64,000 bases of DNA. Source: Candidatus Neomicrothrix sp. UBA2974. Its GTDB lineage: Bacteria; Actinomycetota; Acidimicrobiia; Acidimicrobiales; MedAcidi-G1. The notes beneath the pieces were generated by a model. It was not told where the DNA came from and did no database searches. It saw only the letters and a program-made list of their open reading frames with translations. Below, piece after piece: positions 48,799-57,619 of this stretch (its first letter is position 1; each line of letters begins with the position of its first letter). The stretch is taken from contig DEAU01000017.1 in the NCBI GenBank assembly GCA_002348705.1, positions 4,631 to 68,630 on the forward strand. The letters run 5' to 3'. The translations under genes and the position numbers were made by a program.

Positions 48799-50067
48799 GT
48801 GGTCCACTCATTCTCCGAGAATGCATCTCTTGAAGCGATTGACCTCTCGTCGGTGGATTTGTTTTGGACGGAGCCTCTGGAGTTTCGCTACAGGGCCTTC
48901 GCTGCACTACGCCAGCAGGACCCCATCCGGTTCTTCGCCGAACCAGAGATCGAGGGCCTGCCTCCGGGAGCCGGCTACTGGGCGCTGACTCGGCACGCCG
49001 ATGTCGTGGAGGCGAGTCGTCGAACTGATGCCTTCTGCTCGGGAAAGGGGACAAACATCCCGGACCTGCCGCCGGCTTTTCTTGAGTTCTACGGCTCGAT
49101 GATCAACCTCGACGATCCCCGCCATGCCAGGCTGAGGCGCCTCGTCTCGGGCGGCTTCACGCCGCGGATGATGCGTGAACTGGACATTGGCATCGATGTA
49201 ACGACGACCGAGATCGTCGACGCTGCAGCTGAGAAGGGGTCCTGCGATTTTGTGGTTGACGTAGCTGCCCGTCTGCCATTGGCCATTATCTGTGACCTGA
49301 TGGGAATCGAGGCTGAGCGTCGCGACGAGGTATTTGAGTTGTCCAACGTCGTACTAAGCCAAGGGGACCCCGAGTATGTGCCGGAGGGTGTAGATCCTCT
49401 CGTGGCGTTTCTGGAGGCCGGTGCTGGTCTCGCGGAGATCATGAAAGACACGGCCGAACTCCGTCGTGGCGGCAACGGAGAGGACCTGACCAGCGTCTTG
49501 GTTAATGCGGAGGTGGATGGGGAGCGGCTTACGGAGGATGAACTTGCTTCGTTTTTCGTGCTGCTATGCGTTGCAGGCAATGAGACGACAAGGAACGCGA
49601 CCGCCTGGGGCCTGCAACTGCTGACTGAAAACCCAGAGCAGCGCGACCGGTGGCTAGCTGACCTTGACGGGGTTTTGCCCACTGCAGTTGAGGAGATCGT
49701 CAGGATGTCGAGTCCGGTTATCCACTTTCGCCGGACAGTCACTAGCGATGGTGTTCGGCTCGGGGGTCACGAGTTCTCCGAAGGCGACAAAGTCGTTTTG
49801 TTCTATGCGTCGGCTAACCGAGACGAGACGGTGTTTGTCGATCCAGAGTGTTTTGACGTGACTCGTGAACCTAATCCACATGTTGGATTTGGCGGCCCCG
49901 GGCCACATTTCTGCCTCGGAGCCCATCTGGCGAGGCGGCAGGTGGGTGCCATGTTTCGAGAGTTGCTGAGCCGGTTTCCCGAGGTGCGCTCAACTGCCGA
50001 GCCGGATCGCCTCAGGTCCAATTTTGTGAATGGCATCAAGCATCTGCCCTGTTCGCTGACTGCTTGA
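48799..50067 (+). CDS. Cytochrome P450
   Basis: A 422-residue soluble P450. The oxygen-activating I helix is LLCVAGNETTRNAT, the ExxR is VEEIVRMSSPV, and the heme-ligand Cys is in VGFGGPGPHFCLGAHLAR. The overall look is that of actinobacterial CYP125/CYP142-like or terpene hydroxylases; subfamily and substrate are open. Start GTG 48799 chosen by the -10-like hexamer; GTG 48790 is the alternative. Confidence 0.92.
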   Translation: MVHSFSENASLEAIDLSSVDLFWTEPLEFRYRAFAALRQQDPIRFFAEPEIEGLPPGAGYWALTRHADVVEASRRTDAFCSGKGTNIPDLPPAFLEFYGSMINLDDPRHARLRRLVSGGFTPRMMRELDIGIDVTTTEIVDAAAEKGSCDFVVDVAARLPLAIICDLMGIEAERRDEVFELSNVVLSQGDPEYVPEGVDPLVAFLEAGAGLAEIMKDTAELRRGGNGEDLTSVLVNAEVDGERLTEDELASFFVLLCVAGNETTRNATAWGLQLLTENPEQRDRWLADLDGVLPTAVEEIVRMSSPVIHFRRTVTSDGVRLGGHEFSEGDKVVLFYASANRDETVFVDPECFDVTREPNPHVGFGGPGPHFCLGAHLARRQVGAMFRELLSRFPEVRSTAEPDRLRSNFVNGIKHLPCSLTA

Positions 50068-50112
50068 GTGTCGGTCTCCGGTCCGATTGTCCCCAGGGAT
50101 CAATCTGGGCCG

Positions 50113-50118
50113 TACTAT
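50113..50118 (+). promoter_or_regulatory. Putative -10 (TACTAT) of the FkbM methyltransferase
   Basis: TACTAT, 8-nt spacer, ATG at 50127. Confidence 0.45.
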
Positions 50119-50126
50119 CGGCGACC

Positions 50127-51023
50127 ATGCCGGTCGGCCCTGCTTCTCCTGGGCTTCCTCCATCGCACAGGATTGCGCGGCGGTTTGCTTCCGCTGGCCT
50201 CCGTGGGGCCTCGTGGTACTGGCGCCTTGCCCGGTTGGCCTGGCCGGATCCGGAACCCGGGGTGGTCGTTCTGCCCGATGGCACACCGATCGTGCACGAC
50301 CCCGACGATTGGACCTGCCGGGGTTCCTATGAGGGAACCTACGAACGGGAAATCCTGCGACTGCTGCCGAATCTTGTCTTACACGGCGACGTCGTTGTTG
50401 ACGTCGGCGCCAATGTGGGCATCCTTACCGCCCGTCTATCCCGACTGGTTGGACCAACCGGCCTTGTCATCGCGGTCGAGCCGTCGCCCCGATGCGTCGA
50501 TGACCTCCGTTGGGTCCTTGAAGGAATGTCGAACGTGACCTTGGTGCAGGCCGCTCTCGGGGCCACAAAGGGCACGGTGTCGTTTACCGGATGGGACAAT
50601 CCGGACCACCGCGGACTTGGGACAGCGGTTCCCGGCCATCGGGCAGGCCTAGAGGAAAACTGGCACGATGGTGCAACCATCGAGGTGCCGCAGAGGCGTC
50701 TGGACGAAGTGCTGGCTGAGTTTGTTGATGACGGAGAGATTGGCCTGCTCAAGGTCGACGTCGAGGGCTATGAGGCCGACGTTCTCAACGGTGCCCCTGA
50801 CCTGTTTCGTTCTGGCCGGGTTCGGGCGGCGATCATGGAAGTGACGCCTGGATTGGACGCGGACTGGGTCGGAGACTTGATTTCCGATTCGATCGGGTAT
50901 CGGGCATTTGCAATCTGTGAACGAGGTCAGATACTGCGGCGGACGGACCTCCAGCCTGTCGGCGCAAGTGAGGCCGTGTCACGTTCAGAGCAGTGGAATC
51001 TTCTGCTCCAACGTGACGTTTGA
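50127..51023 (+). CDS. FkbM family methyltransferase
   Basis: A 298-residue class I methyltransferase of the FkbM type: VVVDVGANVGILTARLSRLV (motif I), VIAVEPSPRCVDDLR, and IGLLKVDVEGYEADVLNGA, the diagnostic late motif. FkbM enzymes O-methylate sugars or polyketides; the adjacent CDP-sugar genes suggest a glycan substrate. The frame opens at 50064, but ATG 50127 is preceded by a fitting hexamer and avoids overlap with the P450. Confidence 0.87.
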   Translation: MPVGPASPGLPPSHRIARRFASAGLRGASWYWRLARLAWPDPEPGVVVLPDGTPIVHDPDDWTCRGSYEGTYEREILRLLPNLVLHGDVVVDVGANVGILTARLSRLVGPTGLVIAVEPSPRCVDDLRWVLEGMSNVTLVQAALGATKGTVSFTGWDNPDHRGLGTAVPGHRAGLEENWHDGATIEVPQRRLDEVLAEFVDDGEIGLLKVDVEGYEADVLNGAPDLFRSGRVRAAIMEVTPGLDADWVGDLISDSIGYRAFAICERGQILRRTDLQPVGASEAVSRSEQWNLLLQRDV

Positions 51024-51032
51024 GGGATTAGA

Positions 51033-51045
51033 ACCGTTTGACGGT
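51033..51045. terminator. Small hairpin after fkbM
   Basis: ACCGT, TTG, ACGGT: a 5-bp stem between convergent stop codons at 51023 and 51049. Weak. Confidence 0.25.
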
Positions 51046-51048
51046 CCA

Positions 51049-51513
51049 TCACCACGCGTAGGGAATTGGAGAATCCTTGGGTTCAACGATTTCGTTGTCG
51101 GATGGATCGTGGGGGAGGTCGGCGCAGTTGGCGATGAGCGCATCCCGGGCTCCAAGACACTGGAACCCATACCAGAGACCAGCGGGGATCCGCAGGCGGT
51201 AATAGGCGTCCGGCCGGCCCAAGTCGACGATGTCCAGCATGCCCCGGGTTGGCGAGTTGTCGCGATCGTCGTAGATCACGAAGCGGACTCGCCCGATGGG
51301 AACCGCCAGGTGCTGGGTCTGTAATCGGTGGCGTTTCCAGGCCTTTGTGGCGCCAGCAAATACCTCGGAGAAGTAGCACTCGCCGAACCCGGTGAACTCG
51401 GGTGCATCGCTCCGCAGGTGGTGGAGGACGGCGCCACGCTCGTCCTCGAACCGAAACAGGTCGGTTACTAGCAGGTCATGGATGGAGACCCTGACGACTG
51501 GTTGGTCGGTCAC
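51049..51513 (-). CDS. RmlC-like dTDP/CDP-4-keto-6-deoxyhexose 3,5-epimerase
   Basis: A 154-residue RmlC-family cupin: VTDLFRFEDERGAVLHHLRS, ECYFSEVFAGATKAWKRHRL (family His region), then RLRIPAGLWYGFQCLG and a C-terminal DSPIPYAW. It would epimerise a 4-keto-6-deoxy nucleotide sugar. The start overlaps the stop of the CDP-glucose 4,6-dehydratase gene (GTGA), so a CDP-sugar substrate is likely. Confidence 0.8.
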   Translation of the reverse strand: MTDQPVVRVSIHDLLVTDLFRFEDERGAVLHHLRSDAPEFTGFGECYFSEVFAGATKAWKRHRLQTQHLAVPIGRVRFVIYDDRDNSPTRGMLDIVDLGRPDAYYRLRIPAGLWYGFQCLGARDALIANCADLPHDPSDNEIVEPKDSPIPYAW

Positions 51514-52607
51514 GTTGCCGCCCAGGCCATGTCTGTGTTCTGAGCCAAGTCGACGTATCGGTCGATCTGGCTGACAGTCGTGGAGATCATGTCGGTTTTA
51601 CCGAGGTGCCAGGAGCGGTACCAGTCGACGGTCATGGCCACGGTCTCTGTGAACGGGAGCACAGCGTGCCAGTCGAGCAGGCGAAGGGCCTTGTCGCAGG
51701 ACAACTTGAGGAGGTCCGCCTCACGGCCCGCCTGTTCAGATCCGGAGGCGATGTCCCAACGGGCGCCCTCCCATCGGCTGGTCATCGACTCGATGAGATT
51801 TGCCACTGTCTCGTCCTGGTTGGTCCCTGGCCCGAAGTTGAAGGCCTCACCGTCGAGTTCATCATCCTCAAGGAGGCGAACTCCCAGCCAGAGGTAGCCG
51901 CTGAGGGGCTCCAGGACGTGCTGCCAGGGTCTAGTGGCCCGGGGGTTGCGGACGGTGACGGATTTGTTTGCCGACCAGGCTCGGATGCAGTCAGGCACGA
52001 TTCGGTCGGCTGCCCAGTCGCCGCCGCCGATTACGTTGCCGGCCCGGGTAGTGGCCATCTTGGTGGCGGAGTCGCGAAGAAAGGAGCGGTGATATGAGTG
52101 GGCGACCAGTTCAGCGCAGCTCTTCGACCCGCTGTAAGGGTCGTGACCACCGAGGTGGTCGGTTTCTCGATAGCCCCAGTTCCACTCTTCATTTCGGTAG
52201 GCCTTGTCGCTGGTTACGAGCACGATTGTTTCGATCCCAGGCCGCTCGCGGACGCACTCGAGCATGTTCACCATGCCCATGGTGTTGACCTCGAAGGTCT
52301 CCACTGGATCGGCAAGCGATTGCAGGACCAAGGGCTGAGCGGCTAAGTGGAAGACAACCTCGGGCCGTCCAGCGTCAATCACTTCGGCGAGGCGGGCCCG
52401 GTCGCGGATGTCGCCTACATGGTGCTCCACGAGGCCGTCCAGACCTAGCAGGTCGAAGATCGAGGGATTGGTGGGGACTCCGTCGGAATAGCCCACGACA
52501 TTGGCGCCCAGGTGGTGGAGCCAGAGGCTGAGCCACGCACCCTTGAAGCCTGTGTGCCCGGTCACAAGCACTCGTCTTCCGGCGTAGGCGTCGCAGAGTC
52601 GGTTCAC
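51510..52607 (-). CDS. rfbG: CDP-glucose 4,6-dehydratase
   Basis: A 365-residue extended SDR: VLVTGHTGFKGAWLSLWLHH, VFHLAAQPLVLQSLADPVET, VTSDKAYRNEEW, catalytic YSGSKSCAE, and the substrate loop RAGNVIGGGDWAADRIVPD. These are the marks of RfbG/DdhB, which converts CDP-glucose to CDP-4-keto-6-deoxyglucose, the precursor of CDP-dideoxyhexoses. The cognate cytidylyltransferase is not in this window. GTG start in a 4-nt overlap with the upstream epimerase. Confidence 0.9.
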   Translation of the reverse strand: MNRLCDAYAGRRVLVTGHTGFKGAWLSLWLHHLGANVVGYSDGVPTNPSIFDLLGLDGLVEHHVGDIRDRARLAEVIDAGRPEVVFHLAAQPLVLQSLADPVETFEVNTMGMVNMLECVRERPGIETIVLVTSDKAYRNEEWNWGYRETDHLGGHDPYSGSKSCAELVAHSYHRSFLRDSATKMATTRAGNVIGGGDWAADRIVPDCIRAWSANKSVTVRNPRATRPWQHVLEPLSGYLWLGVRLLEDDELDGEAFNFGPGTNQDETVANLIESMTSRWEGARWDIASGSEQAGREADLLKLSCDKALRLLDWHAVLPFTETVAMTVDWYRSWHLGKTDMISTTVSQIDRYVDLAQNTDMAWAAT

Positions 52608-53545
52608 CAGTTTTCTCCTCGGGCCTTCAGGACGTCTCTGATCACCAGCGAGACCTCGTGATGGAGATCATTTGGGTGAGGTCCGGAAACCTCTTCAATT
52701 CTCGACGAGTCGAGGTCGAAGGTGGGTTTGTTGTCTGGGTCATCAGGGTGTTCGATGACGACGGGTCGCCCATGATACCGCGCCGCCGCGTCCGCGACCG
52801 TCTGGGCAAATTCGCCGACGGTTGTTGTCACACCACCTCCGACGTTGAGGACCTCGTAGCGACCCGGTTTTGGGGCCCGAGCCAATACGGCGTCGATTAG
52901 ATGGTGTAGCCGGGCGCGAGCCAAGAGGTCTCGCGGCGTAGAGGCTGGAGAGCGCAGAACGATGCGAGCGTTAGTGAGCGCCATGTCGGCCAATTCGTGA
53001 GTAAACGAAATCTTTGAGCGTTGGCCATAGAACGGATCGGCCCCAACGAGGTTGGACATCCGGAGGATGGTGACGTCGATGCCGTGGCGCTCCGTGGCGC
53101 TCCAGAGGGCCTGCTCGTTGGCGAGGTGCGCCTTGCCGTAGTGGTTAGTTGGTCGCGCCGGTGAGGCTTCGGTGAGCCTGCCGGCCAGTGTCCCGTATAC
53201 CCAGACCGTTGAGAAGGAGAGGACGGAACGCAGTCCCCGTTTGGACAGATGGTCGACAACTTTGGTGATCCAATTCGGTGCGGCTTCACCGTCGAGGACC
53301 AATGGGCAGATCACGGCGATCGGCACGGACTCGACACATAGGCCGCTAGTGGGGTGGCGAAGGTCGAGTCGAATCTCATCGACGAGCGGGTGGTTGAAAC
53401 CGGGTGAGGGTCGCCGAGAGGCGGCGGTGACCTGCCGGCCATTCTCGGCGAGGTGGAGGCAGAGAGGAGAGCCGACATGACCAGTTCCCCCCACTACTAG
53501 GACTGGGGTCAATGCCCGGTCTGTGTTCGGCGGGTCGGCGACCAT
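52604..53545 (-). CDS. NAD-dependent epimerase/dehydratase (nucleotide-sugar SDR)
   Basis: A 313-residue extended SDR: LVVGGTGHVGSPLCLHLAE, FSTVWVYGTLAGRLTE, catalytic YGKAHLANEQ, and NLVGADPFYGQRSK. Probably a reductase or epimerase acting on the CDP-4-keto sugar, given its position in front of rfbG (4-nt overlap). The frame opens at 53566, but ATG 53545 has TAGCGT 7 nt upstream and is preferred. Confidence 0.83.
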   Translation of the reverse strand: MVADPPNTDRALTPVLVVGGTGHVGSPLCLHLAENGRQVTAASRRPSPGFNHPLVDEIRLDLRHPTSGLCVESVPIAVICPLVLDGEAAPNWITKVVDHLSKRGLRSVLSFSTVWVYGTLAGRLTEASPARPTNHYGKAHLANEQALWSATERHGIDVTILRMSNLVGADPFYGQRSKISFTHELADMALTNARIVLRSPASTPRDLLARARLHHLIDAVLARAPKPGRYEVLNVGGGVTTTVGEFAQTVADAAARYHGRPVVIEHPDDPDNKPTFDLDSSRIEEVSGPHPNDLHHEVSLVIRDVLKARGENW

Positions 53546-53552
53546 CGCGACG

Positions 53553-53558
53553 ACGCTA
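53553..53558 (-). promoter_or_regulatory. Putative -10 (TAGCGT) of the CDP-sugar operon
   Basis: TAGCGT, 7-nt spacer, ATG at 53545 on the minus strand; re-sets the start from 53566. Confidence 0.55.
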
Positions 53559-53602
53559 GCAACCACCTTGACCGCGGCCCGAACGCTTGATGGGCTGGTC
53601 GC

Positions 53603-53608
53603 TAGGGT
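53603..53608 (+). promoter_or_regulatory. Putative -10 (TAGGGT) of the glycosyltransferase
   Basis: TAGGGT, 6-nt spacer, ATG at 53615; divergent from 53553-53558. Confidence 0.6.
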
Positions 53609-53614
53609 CGTCGT

Positions 53615-54529
53615 ATGTCACTTGGATTACCCCTGTTCTCAGTGGTGATTCCGACATACAACCGGGCCGGGCACATCGGCAGGTGTCTCGAATCAGTTCT
53701 GGTGCAGGACTTTGACGAACTCGAAGTGGTGGTGGTCGATAACGCGTCGACCGACGAGACGGTTTTGGTGGCTGCTTCGTATAGCGACCGTTTAAGCGTG
53801 AGGGTTCTCGTCAACGATGCGAACTACGAGCGGTCCTTCTCCCGAAATCGCGGAGCGGCTGAAGCTTTCGGACGGTTTGTGGTGTTCCTAGACTCTGATG
53901 ACGTCCTGCAGCCGGGAGCGCTCAAGAGGGCCAGTAACTTTATCGCTGAGGACCCGACTCGCCGATTCTTCTTCCAGCTCCTCCGGGTAGTCGACGAGGA
54001 CGGAGAGACCGTTTACCAACCGAGAGTCGGTAGTGGCTCTATGGCGCGGGTTCTTGCCGAGGGCAACCCTCTGTCCTGTTCAGGCGTTTATGTGGAGCGA
54101 GAGCTCTTCCTCCGGCACCGATTTGAGGAGTCGAGCGAACTGATAGCGAGTGAGGACTGGCACTGCTGGATTCGGGTCGCCGCCGAAGAGTCACCAGAGG
54201 TGTGCCCGGGTCCCGGTGCTCTCCTTGTGGAGCATGCAGGACGAACGATGGCAGTCGACTCCTGGCGAGACGCGGAGAGACGGTTTCACATACTCACTGA
54301 GGACCTACTGGGGAGATCCGATGTGGCCCGCTACCTGGAGCCGCACCGATCACTCTTCCTAGCTACTCAGCAGCACTATGTCGCCGTCAAGGCCGCGAGG
54401 CAGGGTGATCGAGTTGCGTCGGCCATCCGCTTTGTCCGGTCGATTCGGAGGTCGCCTCGACTGGTCTTTACGAGGCGGACCCTCCACCTCGTACGCCTCT
54501 GGTTGGGCTGGTCCCGCCGGGTTCCCTAG
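53615..54529 (+). CDS. Family 2 glycosyltransferase
   Basis: A 304-residue GT-A fold enzyme: VVIPTYNRAGHIGRCLESVL, VVVDNASTDET, and FLDSDDVLQPGALKRA, with the DxD-type metal motif. The C-terminal ~50 residues are basic with Trp (RLWLGWSRRVP), perhaps membrane-associated. It likely adds a deoxysugar made by the neighbouring genes to a surface glycan; this is inference. It overlaps the convergent epimerase by 4 nt. Confidence 0.88.
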   Translation: MSLGLPLFSVVIPTYNRAGHIGRCLESVLVQDFDELEVVVVDNASTDETVLVAASYSDRLSVRVLVNDANYERSFSRNRGAAEAFGRFVVFLDSDDVLQPGALKRASNFIAEDPTRRFFFQLLRVVDEDGETVYQPRVGSGSMARVLAEGNPLSCSGVYVERELFLRHRFEESSELIASEDWHCWIRVAAEESPEVCPGPGALLVEHAGRTMAVDSWRDAERRFHILTEDLLGRSDVARYLEPHRSLFLATQQHYVAVKAARQGDRVASAIRFVRSIRRSPRLVFTRRTLHLVRLWLGWSRRVP

Positions 54530-55461
54530 GTCGGACGGTTCGGAACTGGATCTCGGCCCCGTCGGGCCTCGAGAGCGGAAATCATGCCAGAACGCCAATC
54601 GACAGTGCAGGGTCCGGTGATCGAACGACGCTTCGTGGCATCGGCGGCACTACCCGGTTGGCTGCCTGCAAGGTCGTAGTAGGTCGGCCTCGGATCGACG
54701 CCAAGGTGCTGGCCGAAGAGGTCCACCCAGTCTTCGGCAGTTACTACTTCGTCGCCGCACCAGTTGACGATGGTTGCTGGCGTCGACGCGGCGTCCAGCA
54801 GGGGTGCTAGTTGGTTTGTCATATCCTCCTCGTGAATCGGGCTGTAGGGGTTGGGCCCAGGTGCGCGCAGCCATACAGGCTCTCCTGTGGCCACCCAGTC
54901 AGCGTGGTAGGCGGGTAGCCCACCGTTGGGTCCGTAGCTGGCGTTAATCCGGGCGATTGTGGTGGGCAGGCCGAGGACTCTGGCCATGGTGCGGGCTACC
55001 GCTTCCTGAGAAACCTTGGATACCCCGTAGTTTGGACTGTGGGGAGCGGTGGCGTCACCGAGCGGGTCGGTCTCGACGTATGAATGCCATGGATCCTCGT
55101 GAGCCCGGTAGACCGAATTTGTCGAAGCGACAAGCGCGGCCTCGGCGTTGCGGCAGTGGGCCATGACTAGTCCCGTGGCCTCGGCGTTAGCCCGAATAGC
55201 GCGGTCATGATCGAGCGTCCGTCCCTGCCAGACGGCGAAGTGGACGAGGTGGGTGAAGTCATCGGGCAGGTCGCTGAGGTTGCCGTCAGCTAGGTCTGCG
55301 CTATGGGTTCGGACCCCGATGGTTTCAGAGCGTTCTCGGCTGCCTTCAGCGGTGAAACGCGCTACTCCCCACACCTCGTTATCGCGGGCTAGGAAGCGGG
55401 CGATTGGGTGGCCGATCTGGCCTGTCAGCCCTGTGATAAGGATCTTGCGGTCGGAAAGCAC
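54526..55461 (-). CDS. NAD-dependent epimerase/dehydratase
   Basis: A 311-residue extended SDR: ILITGLTGQIGHPIARFLAR, VASTNSVYRAHEDPWHSY, catalytic YGVSKVSQEAVART, and ARINASYGPNGGLPAYHADW. It is another nucleotide-sugar-like SDR beside the CDP-sugar genes; the substrate is unknown. The GTG start has TAGCAT exactly 6 nt upstream. Confidence 0.82.
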   Translation of the reverse strand: MLSDRKILITGLTGQIGHPIARFLARDNEVWGVARFTAEGSRERSETIGVRTHSADLADGNLSDLPDDFTHLVHFAVWQGRTLDHDRAIRANAEATGLVMAHCRNAEAALVASTNSVYRAHEDPWHSYVETDPLGDATAPHSPNYGVSKVSQEAVARTMARVLGLPTTIARINASYGPNGGLPAYHADWVATGEPVWLRAPGPNPYSPIHEEDMTNQLAPLLDAASTPATIVNWCGDEVVTAEDWVDLFGQHLGVDPRPTYYDLAGSQPGSAADATKRRSITGPCTVDWRSGMISALEARRGRDPVPNRPT

Positions 55462-55786
55462 AAAGCGATGCTAGGGAATCCTGTTCTGAGGAGCCCTGCC
55501 GAAGGGAGCCACCCTGAGCGAAACCACCGGCGACTGCGAGGTGGATGGAGCGGAGAAGAGGCGACCCAGCGGTTCCGGCGAGATTCAGGCAGTCAGTATG
55601 GTGTCACCACCAACGAACGCCTCGAACGGTGAAGTCGCCGTGTTCGGTGGGCAGTCCGGGGACATTACGCGGAATGACGATTTACTTGCTGGATCGCGTC
55701 ATCAGAGCTTTGCTGAGGCAGTGTCATGTCTAGGAACACCCCGGATGGCAGGGGCTACTGACCGTGCGGGAGAAAACGAGAGAACC
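55462..55786. other. 325-bp intergenic region between divergent genes
   Basis: It holds TAGCAT (55468-55473, minus), the likely -10 of the epimerase. For the plus-strand SDR, TAGGAA (55731-55736) lies 8 nt before an alternative in-frame ATG at 55745. The upstream in-frame extension to 55541 looks non-coding. I see no RNA gene or repeat. Confidence 0.5.
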
Positions 55787-56563
55787 ATGCTGGATCGCGA
55801 GGGGATTGCCAGACTGCACGACCTGACGGGTCGGGTGGCCCTGGTGACCGGAGGCAGCCGGGGCATCGGCCTAGCTGTGGCCCAAGCGTTCGCCGCCCAG
55901 GGGGCGAAGGTGGTGGTCTCCAGTCGCAAGGCACGCGCTTGCGACGAGGCCGCCGCAGCTATTCAGGAGGCTGGTGGCGAGGCGTTGTCTGTCGCTGCCC
56001 ACGTCGGTGAGCCCGAAGATCTGAGGAACCTGGTGGCGACTGCCGTCAAATCGTTTGGCGGCATCGACGTGCTGGTCAACAACGCCGCCAATCCACTGGC
56101 TCTGCCCATCGGAGAGATAACAGCCGAGGCGTTTGCCAAATCATTTGAGGTCAACGTCCGCGGTCCGCTCTTTCTTTTCCAAGCCTGTTTAGAGCACCTG
56201 CTGGATTCCGAGCACGCGGCAGTCGTCAATGTGATCTCGGCCGGAGCGTTCCTCCACACCCCGGGTGGCTCGCTATACGGGGCGGGCAAAGCAGCTTTGC
56301 TGCACTTCACCCGTTCGATGGCAGCCGAATTCGCCGATCAGGGGATTCGGGTAAACGCGCTCGCGCCCGGACCGACTGATACCACGATGGTGCGAAAGAC
56401 GGGTTCAAGGGCAGCTGCCTCCATGGCTCAATCGACAAGGCTTAAACGCCTTGCTGAAGTAGACGAGATGGTTGGTGCTGTCCTTTATCTCGCGTCGGAT
56501 GCATCCAGCTACATGACGGGACAGTGTCTAACCGTGGATGGTGGGCTAGTACCCGCTCGGTAA
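55787..56563 (+). CDS. Short-chain dehydrogenase/reductase (FabG-like)
   Basis: A 258-residue SDR: LTGRVALVTGGSRGIGLAVA, DVLVNNAANPLALPIG, the Ser in VNVISAGAFLHT, YGAGKAALLHFTRSM, and C-terminal SYMTGQCLTVDGGLVPAR. Most similar in style to 3-oxoacyl-ACP/CoA reductases. ATG 55787 gives the usual N-terminus; ATG 55745 is possible. First of three co-directional SDR genes. Confidence 0.87.
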   Translation: MLDREGIARLHDLTGRVALVTGGSRGIGLAVAQAFAAQGAKVVVSSRKARACDEAAAAIQEAGGEALSVAAHVGEPEDLRNLVATAVKSFGGIDVLVNNAANPLALPIGEITAEAFAKSFEVNVRGPLFLFQACLEHLLDSEHAAVVNVISAGAFLHTPGGSLYGAGKAALLHFTRSMAAEFADQGIRVNALAPGPTDTTMVRKTGSRAAASMAQSTRLKRLAEVDEMVGAVLYLASDASSYMTGQCLTVDGGLVPAR

Positions 56564-56587
56564 GGCGCCGATAGGGTGGTTGCGTAT

Positions 56588-56602
56588 CTGACGGCCCGTC
56601 AG
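56588..56602. promoter_or_regulatory. TetR-type palindrome upstream of the second SDR
   Basis: CTGACGG, one base, CCGTCAG: a perfect 7-bp inverted repeat 61-75 nt before the ATG at 56663. Such sites are typical of TetR-family repressors of lipid and steroid catabolism in actinobacteria; the regulator is unknown. Confidence 0.5.
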
Positions 56603-56662
56603 GAAATAACACCTTGGGTCGGTTCCCGACGGCCCTCGACTCACTCGGAGTGAAGCAGGACA

Positions 56663-57586
56663 ATGGGCCACCTCGAAGGAAAGAACATCGCCGTCACCGG
56701 CGCCGGGAACGGCATAGGGCGAGCAATCGCCATTGCTTGCGCCGCCGAAGGCGCCAATGTGGTGGTCGCTGATTACGGCGTGTCAATTGACGGCAGCGAC
56801 CCCTCGAGCGAAGTAGCCGACGGCGTAGTGGACGAGATCAAAGCCGCTGGAGGGGAGGCCGTGGCCGTGGCCGGCGACGTTTCAGTGATGGAGGTCGGCC
56901 AGAGCGTCGTAGACGCCGCTCTGGACTTCTGGGGCTCCATTGACGGTGTGGTCTGCGTGGCCGGCATCGTTCGCGAGCGGATGTTGTTCAACATGAGCGA
57001 GGATGAGTTCGATGAAGTAGTGCGCGTTCACCTCAAAGGTCACTTCACGCTCTACAAAGCCGCCTCGGCAGTCATGCGCAAGCAGGAAACCGGTGGAAGC
57101 CTTATCGGTTTCACGTCAGGCGCCTTTGTGGCATCGACGGCTCAGGCCAACTACTCGGCGGCCAAGGGAGGCATTGTCTCGCTCACCCGCAGCGCGGCGT
57201 TTTCTCTCCGGAAATACGGCATCAACGCCAACTGCATTGCCCCAGCGGCTATGACTCGGATGTCGGAGAACGTGCCGTTTGAGATCGAAGCTGGCAGTCC
57301 CGAAGCCATCGCTCCGTTGGCCATCTATTTGCTTTCGGACAGTGCCCGGCATGTCACGGCCCAGATATACACCTGCACCGGGCGACGGATCGCGGTGTGG
57401 AACCAGCCCGCCGAGGTACGTCACATGTGGGCGGAGGACGGCGAGACATTTACTGTCGACGAGATTGCGACCAAGCTTCCAGTCGCCATTGGCGAGGAGG
57501 AAATGCCTATGTTCGCCGACTTGGATCGCCGTATGAATGAGATGGCGGCCGCCAAAGATTCTGGGGCCGGTGGGGCTGGTTCCTGA
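56663..57586 (+). CDS. SDR resembling the dehydrogenase domain of multifunctional enzyme type 2
   Basis: A 307-residue SDR: NIAVTGAGNGIGRAIAIACA, the insert VVADYGVSIDGSDPSSE typical of MFE-2/HSD17B4-like 3-hydroxyacyl-CoA dehydrogenases, SIDGVVCVAGIVRERMLFNM, the Ser of IGFTSGAFVAS, and YSAAKGGIVSLTRSAAFSL. The C-terminal extension after residue ~240 (YTCTGRRIAVWNQPAE) is also found in this group. It probably oxidises a CoA-ester alcohol. AGCAGGA before the ATG; a palindrome lies upstream. Confidence 0.83.
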   Translation: MGHLEGKNIAVTGAGNGIGRAIAIACAAEGANVVVADYGVSIDGSDPSSEVADGVVDEIKAAGGEAVAVAGDVSVMEVGQSVVDAALDFWGSIDGVVCVAGIVRERMLFNMSEDEFDEVVRVHLKGHFTLYKAASAVMRKQETGGSLIGFTSGAFVASTAQANYSAAKGGIVSLTRSAAFSLRKYGINANCIAPAAMTRMSENVPFEIEAGSPEAIAPLAIYLLSDSARHVTAQIYTCTGRRIAVWNQPAEVRHMWAEDGETFTVDEIATKLPVAIGEEEMPMFADLDRRMNEMAAAKDSGAGGAGS

Positions 57587-57606
57587 GTCGACTGCCTCTC
57601 CGCATC

Positions 57607-57612
57607 TACCCT
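57607..57612 (+). promoter_or_regulatory. Putative -10 (TACCCT) of the IpdF-like SDR
   Basis: TACCCT, 7-nt spacer, ATG at 57620. Confidence 0.5.
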
Positions 57613-57619
57613 CGTAGCG

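Noticed and set aside
55541..55786. N-terminal extension of the SDR at 55787
   Set aside because: The extension is low in family similarity, and the SDR fold begins normally right after ATG 55787; ATG 55745 is kept only as an alternative.
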